Below, piece by piece: positions 62,311-64,000 of a stretch of DNA of 64,000 nt. This DNA is from Methanoculleus receptaculi (lineage in GTDB: Archaea; Halobacteriota; Methanomicrobia; Methanomicrobiales; Methanoculleaceae), in assembly GCF_033472595.1 (NCBI RefSeq), contig NZ_CP137642.1:1-64000 (forward strand), given 5' to 3'. Position 1 is the stretch's first letter. Each line of letters opens with the position of its first letter. A model generated the notes under the pieces. That model made no database searches and was not told the origin of the DNA. It was given only the letters and a program-made list of their open reading frames with translations. A program made the position numbers and the translations under genes.

Positions 62311-64000
62311 GCCATTTTCCAATCTCGTCCCTCTTGCTTCCTATTCCTGATTGCCGCTTAGAATCAAACCGACACTTTTATTTCACCTAGTGTCCAATTG
62401 ATCACCATGAGTTGGATCCGGCGAATCAAGCGTGGAAACCAGGTCTACCTCTATGAGGTTACCAGCATATGGGAAGACGGTCGACCAAAACAGAAAATGA
62501 TCCAGTATCTCGGCGTCGAGAGCGACCAGGAGAAGGTTCCAAAACCCAAGACCAAACGGATGCACCCCGAACGCATCTACCCCCTCCAGAGCCTGGTAGC
62601 AGGAGATGTCATGCTCCTCTGGCAGATTGCAGAGTCGCTCAACATCGTCAACACAATTGACCGTTACGTCATGGGTCTGGAGGACATCGAAGGACCTTCC
62701 CCCGGCAAGTATCTGCTGAGTTGGGCGATCAACCGTATTCTTGACCCTGAGAGTGCAACCCAACTGGATGCATGGGTGCGCTCAACCGCCCTCCCGGACA
62801 TCCTTGGAATGGAACCAACTGACTTCACAAAAGACGCCTATCTTCGTTCGCTTGACGCCATCTGTTCTCAATCCCGTAAAACAGGACGGATCCAGAGCCA
62901 CATTCCGACGATCGAGGTGGAACTATACCAGCGCTGGCGTCAACTCCATCCTCTCCCTGTCCAGAACCCCGAAACGATCGCCTTTGATCTCACCCCAATT
63001 CCAACTTACGGCACAGAGTGTCCTCTGATAGAGCCTGGAAGTGAGACCCATGAGACACACCTAAACCAGCTAAATCTCTCGGTGATGACTTCGTTCTTTG
63101 ATTCCTACCCCATCTCACACTTTGTTCATCCTGGGAGTTTCCACTCGATCACCACTGTCCCGGATCTGATGATCCGGTTGAACGACCTGATGACTGCCCC
63201 GGGAACGATCGTCTGGGACCGGGGCTACACCAGTAACGCCGAGATCGGGTGTGTCGAGGATGAGGGCTGGAAACTCATCTGTGGTGTTGCTAAACGAACA
63301 AAGGAGGTTCGAGATCTTCTCTCTGTAACAGAACCTCCGGTGGACCCGTATCATCTGGTCCCGACCCAGTGTATGCATATCTACGCGCAGAAGGTCGATA
63401 CCCCGCTGTTCGGGAGGAAGGGGTCGGTTGTGGTCTACCTGAATGCTGAACGACGGTTTCGGGAGATGGAGGCCCGAAACGGTATGATCTTCAAGATCCA
63501 GCAGGAACTGGCTGAACTTCAGAAAACCTGTAGCAGACTTGGCCGGGATACTGTCATCGAGAAGGTTGACCGGATCGTGCCGAAAGCATACCGGAAATTC
63601 TTCCGGATCTCTGTGGATGACGGTGAGAAGGGTGTATCTCTTGTCTGGGAAGTGAACGATGTGGCCAGAGTCGAGGCTGAACGGATGGATGGCAAGTATC
63701 TGCTGTATGCCTCGGATCCATCTCTCTCTGCGACCGATGTTGTTCGGATCTACTTTGAGAAGGATTACGTCGAGAAGGTGTTTCGGGATCTCAAGACGTT
63801 TGAGGAGGTTGCACCGATACGACACCGGCGTGAGTCCAGGGTTCTTGGGGTTATCTTTGTCTGCACGCTTGCGCTCCGGTTGAAGACGGCGTTACGGGTG
63901 ATGCTGGAGACTGAAGGGAAGAAGGAGATAAGTGCTGAGGAATTGCTGAAGAAACTTGGTCGGGTCCATAGAGTGGACCTCCAGAAAGATACTGAACGGG
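62311..64000 (+). mobile_element. IS4/IS1634-type insertion sequence, cut by window end
   Basis: The left end near 62311 (ATTTTCCAATCTCGTCCCTC) resembles that of the decayed element at 51.9 kb. The right end is beyond the window. Confidence 0.55.
62407..64000 (+). CDS. IS1634-family transposase, partial (runs off the window)
   Basis: An open frame of 531 codons from ATG 62407 with no stop before the window end. Segments: MSWIRRIKRGNQVYLYEVTS and QKMIQYLGVESDQEK form the N-terminal region. FDLTPIPTYGTE then TIVWDRGYTSNAEIG give the catalytic aspartates, and VRIYFEKDYVEKVFRDLKTF the glutamate helix. KRTKEVRDLLS follows DRGY as usual. The frame is undamaged, so this copy may be active. It belongs to a different subgroup from the transposase at 53458-55107. 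Confidence 0.85.
   Translation, partial: MSWIRRIKRGNQVYLYEVTSIWEDGRPKQKMIQYLGVESDQEKVPKPKTKRMHPERIYPLQSLVAGDVMLLWQIAESLNIVNTIDRYVMGLEDIEGPSPGKYLLSWAINRILDPESATQLDAWVRSTALPDILGMEPTDFTKDAYLRSLDAICSQSRKTGRIQSHIPTIEVELYQRWRQLHPLPVQNPETIAFDLTPIPTYGTECPLIEPGSETHETHLNQLNLSVMTSFFDSYPISHFVHPGSFHSITTVPDLMIRLNDLMTAPGTIVWDRGYTSNAEIGCVEDEGWKLICGVAKRTKEVRDLLSVTEPPVDPYHLVPTQCMHIYAQKVDTPLFGRKGSVVVYLNAERRFREMEARNGMIFKIQQELAELQKTCSRLGRDTVIEKVDRIVPKAYRKFFRISVDDGEKGVSLVWEVNDVARVEAERMDGKYLLYASDPSLSATDVVRIYFEKDYVEKVFRDLKTFEEVAPIRHRRESRVLGVIFVCTLALRLKTALRVMLETEGKKEISAEELLKKLGRVHRVDLQKDTER

Noticed and set aside
1-64000. CRISPR array or cas genes
   Set aside because: No evenly spaced short direct repeats and no Cas-like protein were seen.
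1-64000. Replication origin
   Set aside because: No Orc1/Cdc6 gene and no clear ORB-type repeat cluster was found.

Overview
The window reads as the chromosome of a hydrogenotrophic methanogenic archaeon of the Methanomicrobiales, most like Methanoculleus. The indicators are F420-dependent methylenetetrahydromethanopterin reductase (mer), archaeal AMP phosphorylase, NrpR, archaeal/eukaryal-type ribosomal proteins (eL21, eL31, eL39, LX, eS19), RNA polymerase subunit Rpo4, SRP54/FtsY, a PGF-CTERM S-layer-type protein, a TATA-box/SD promoter style and GC-rich coding DNA. The genus is an inference.

Layout. 1-9506: cell-surface genes (S-layer-type protein, PEGA-like repeat protein, VWA/Ig-like protein) around AMP phosphorylase. 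9507-15662: tRNA-Arg(TCG), a dCTP deaminase/dUTPase-family protein, NrpR, an atypical tubulin/FtsZ-family protein, mer and a GalT-like HIT protein. 15904-21050: a nitrogenase-like set, with NifH-like and NifD-like genes on + and a NifK-like gene on - with a tautomerase. 21084-23940: leuC-leuD-leuB. 24089-28455: bacterial-type mutS-mutL. 28467-29339: membrane-anchored Lon-like protease. 29772-39722: a dense minus-strand information-processing operon (eS19, PDCD5, PP-loop protein, eL39, eL31, aIF6, LX, prefoldin, FtsY, SRP54, TrmY, Pus10, eL21, Rpo4, DUF655, RsmA, HemK2). 39791-45846: RNase P Rpp21, YhbY, PurN, a CNNM-like transporter, a TIM-barrel protein, xseAB, DUF371 and a zinc-ribbon protein. 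45843-64000: an accessory region with IS66 and IS4/IS1634-type elements.

The most interesting part is 50650-61681. A 1323-residue secreted protein (PKD domains, calcium-binding DxDxDG repeats, a pre-toxin-like segment, a variable C-terminal domain) lies 1 bp upstream of a small gene, on the minus strand. Two further damaged copies of the same C-terminal tip, each followed closely by a remnant of the same small gene, lie downstream at 50.8 kb and 55.4 kb, along with a diverged paralogue of the small gene. This is the architecture of a polymorphic toxin/immunity locus with orphan tips, broken up by transposons. I found the second and third tips by translating and comparing the non-coding stretches by eye.

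A second candidate system is the nitrogenase-like trio. The two different component-1-like subunits each keep three P-cluster-type cysteines, while by eye the FeMo-cofactor cysteine position is absent. A family of GC-rich intergenic repeats (at least four copies) is also spread across the window. All homology statements are from reading the sequence; no database search was run.
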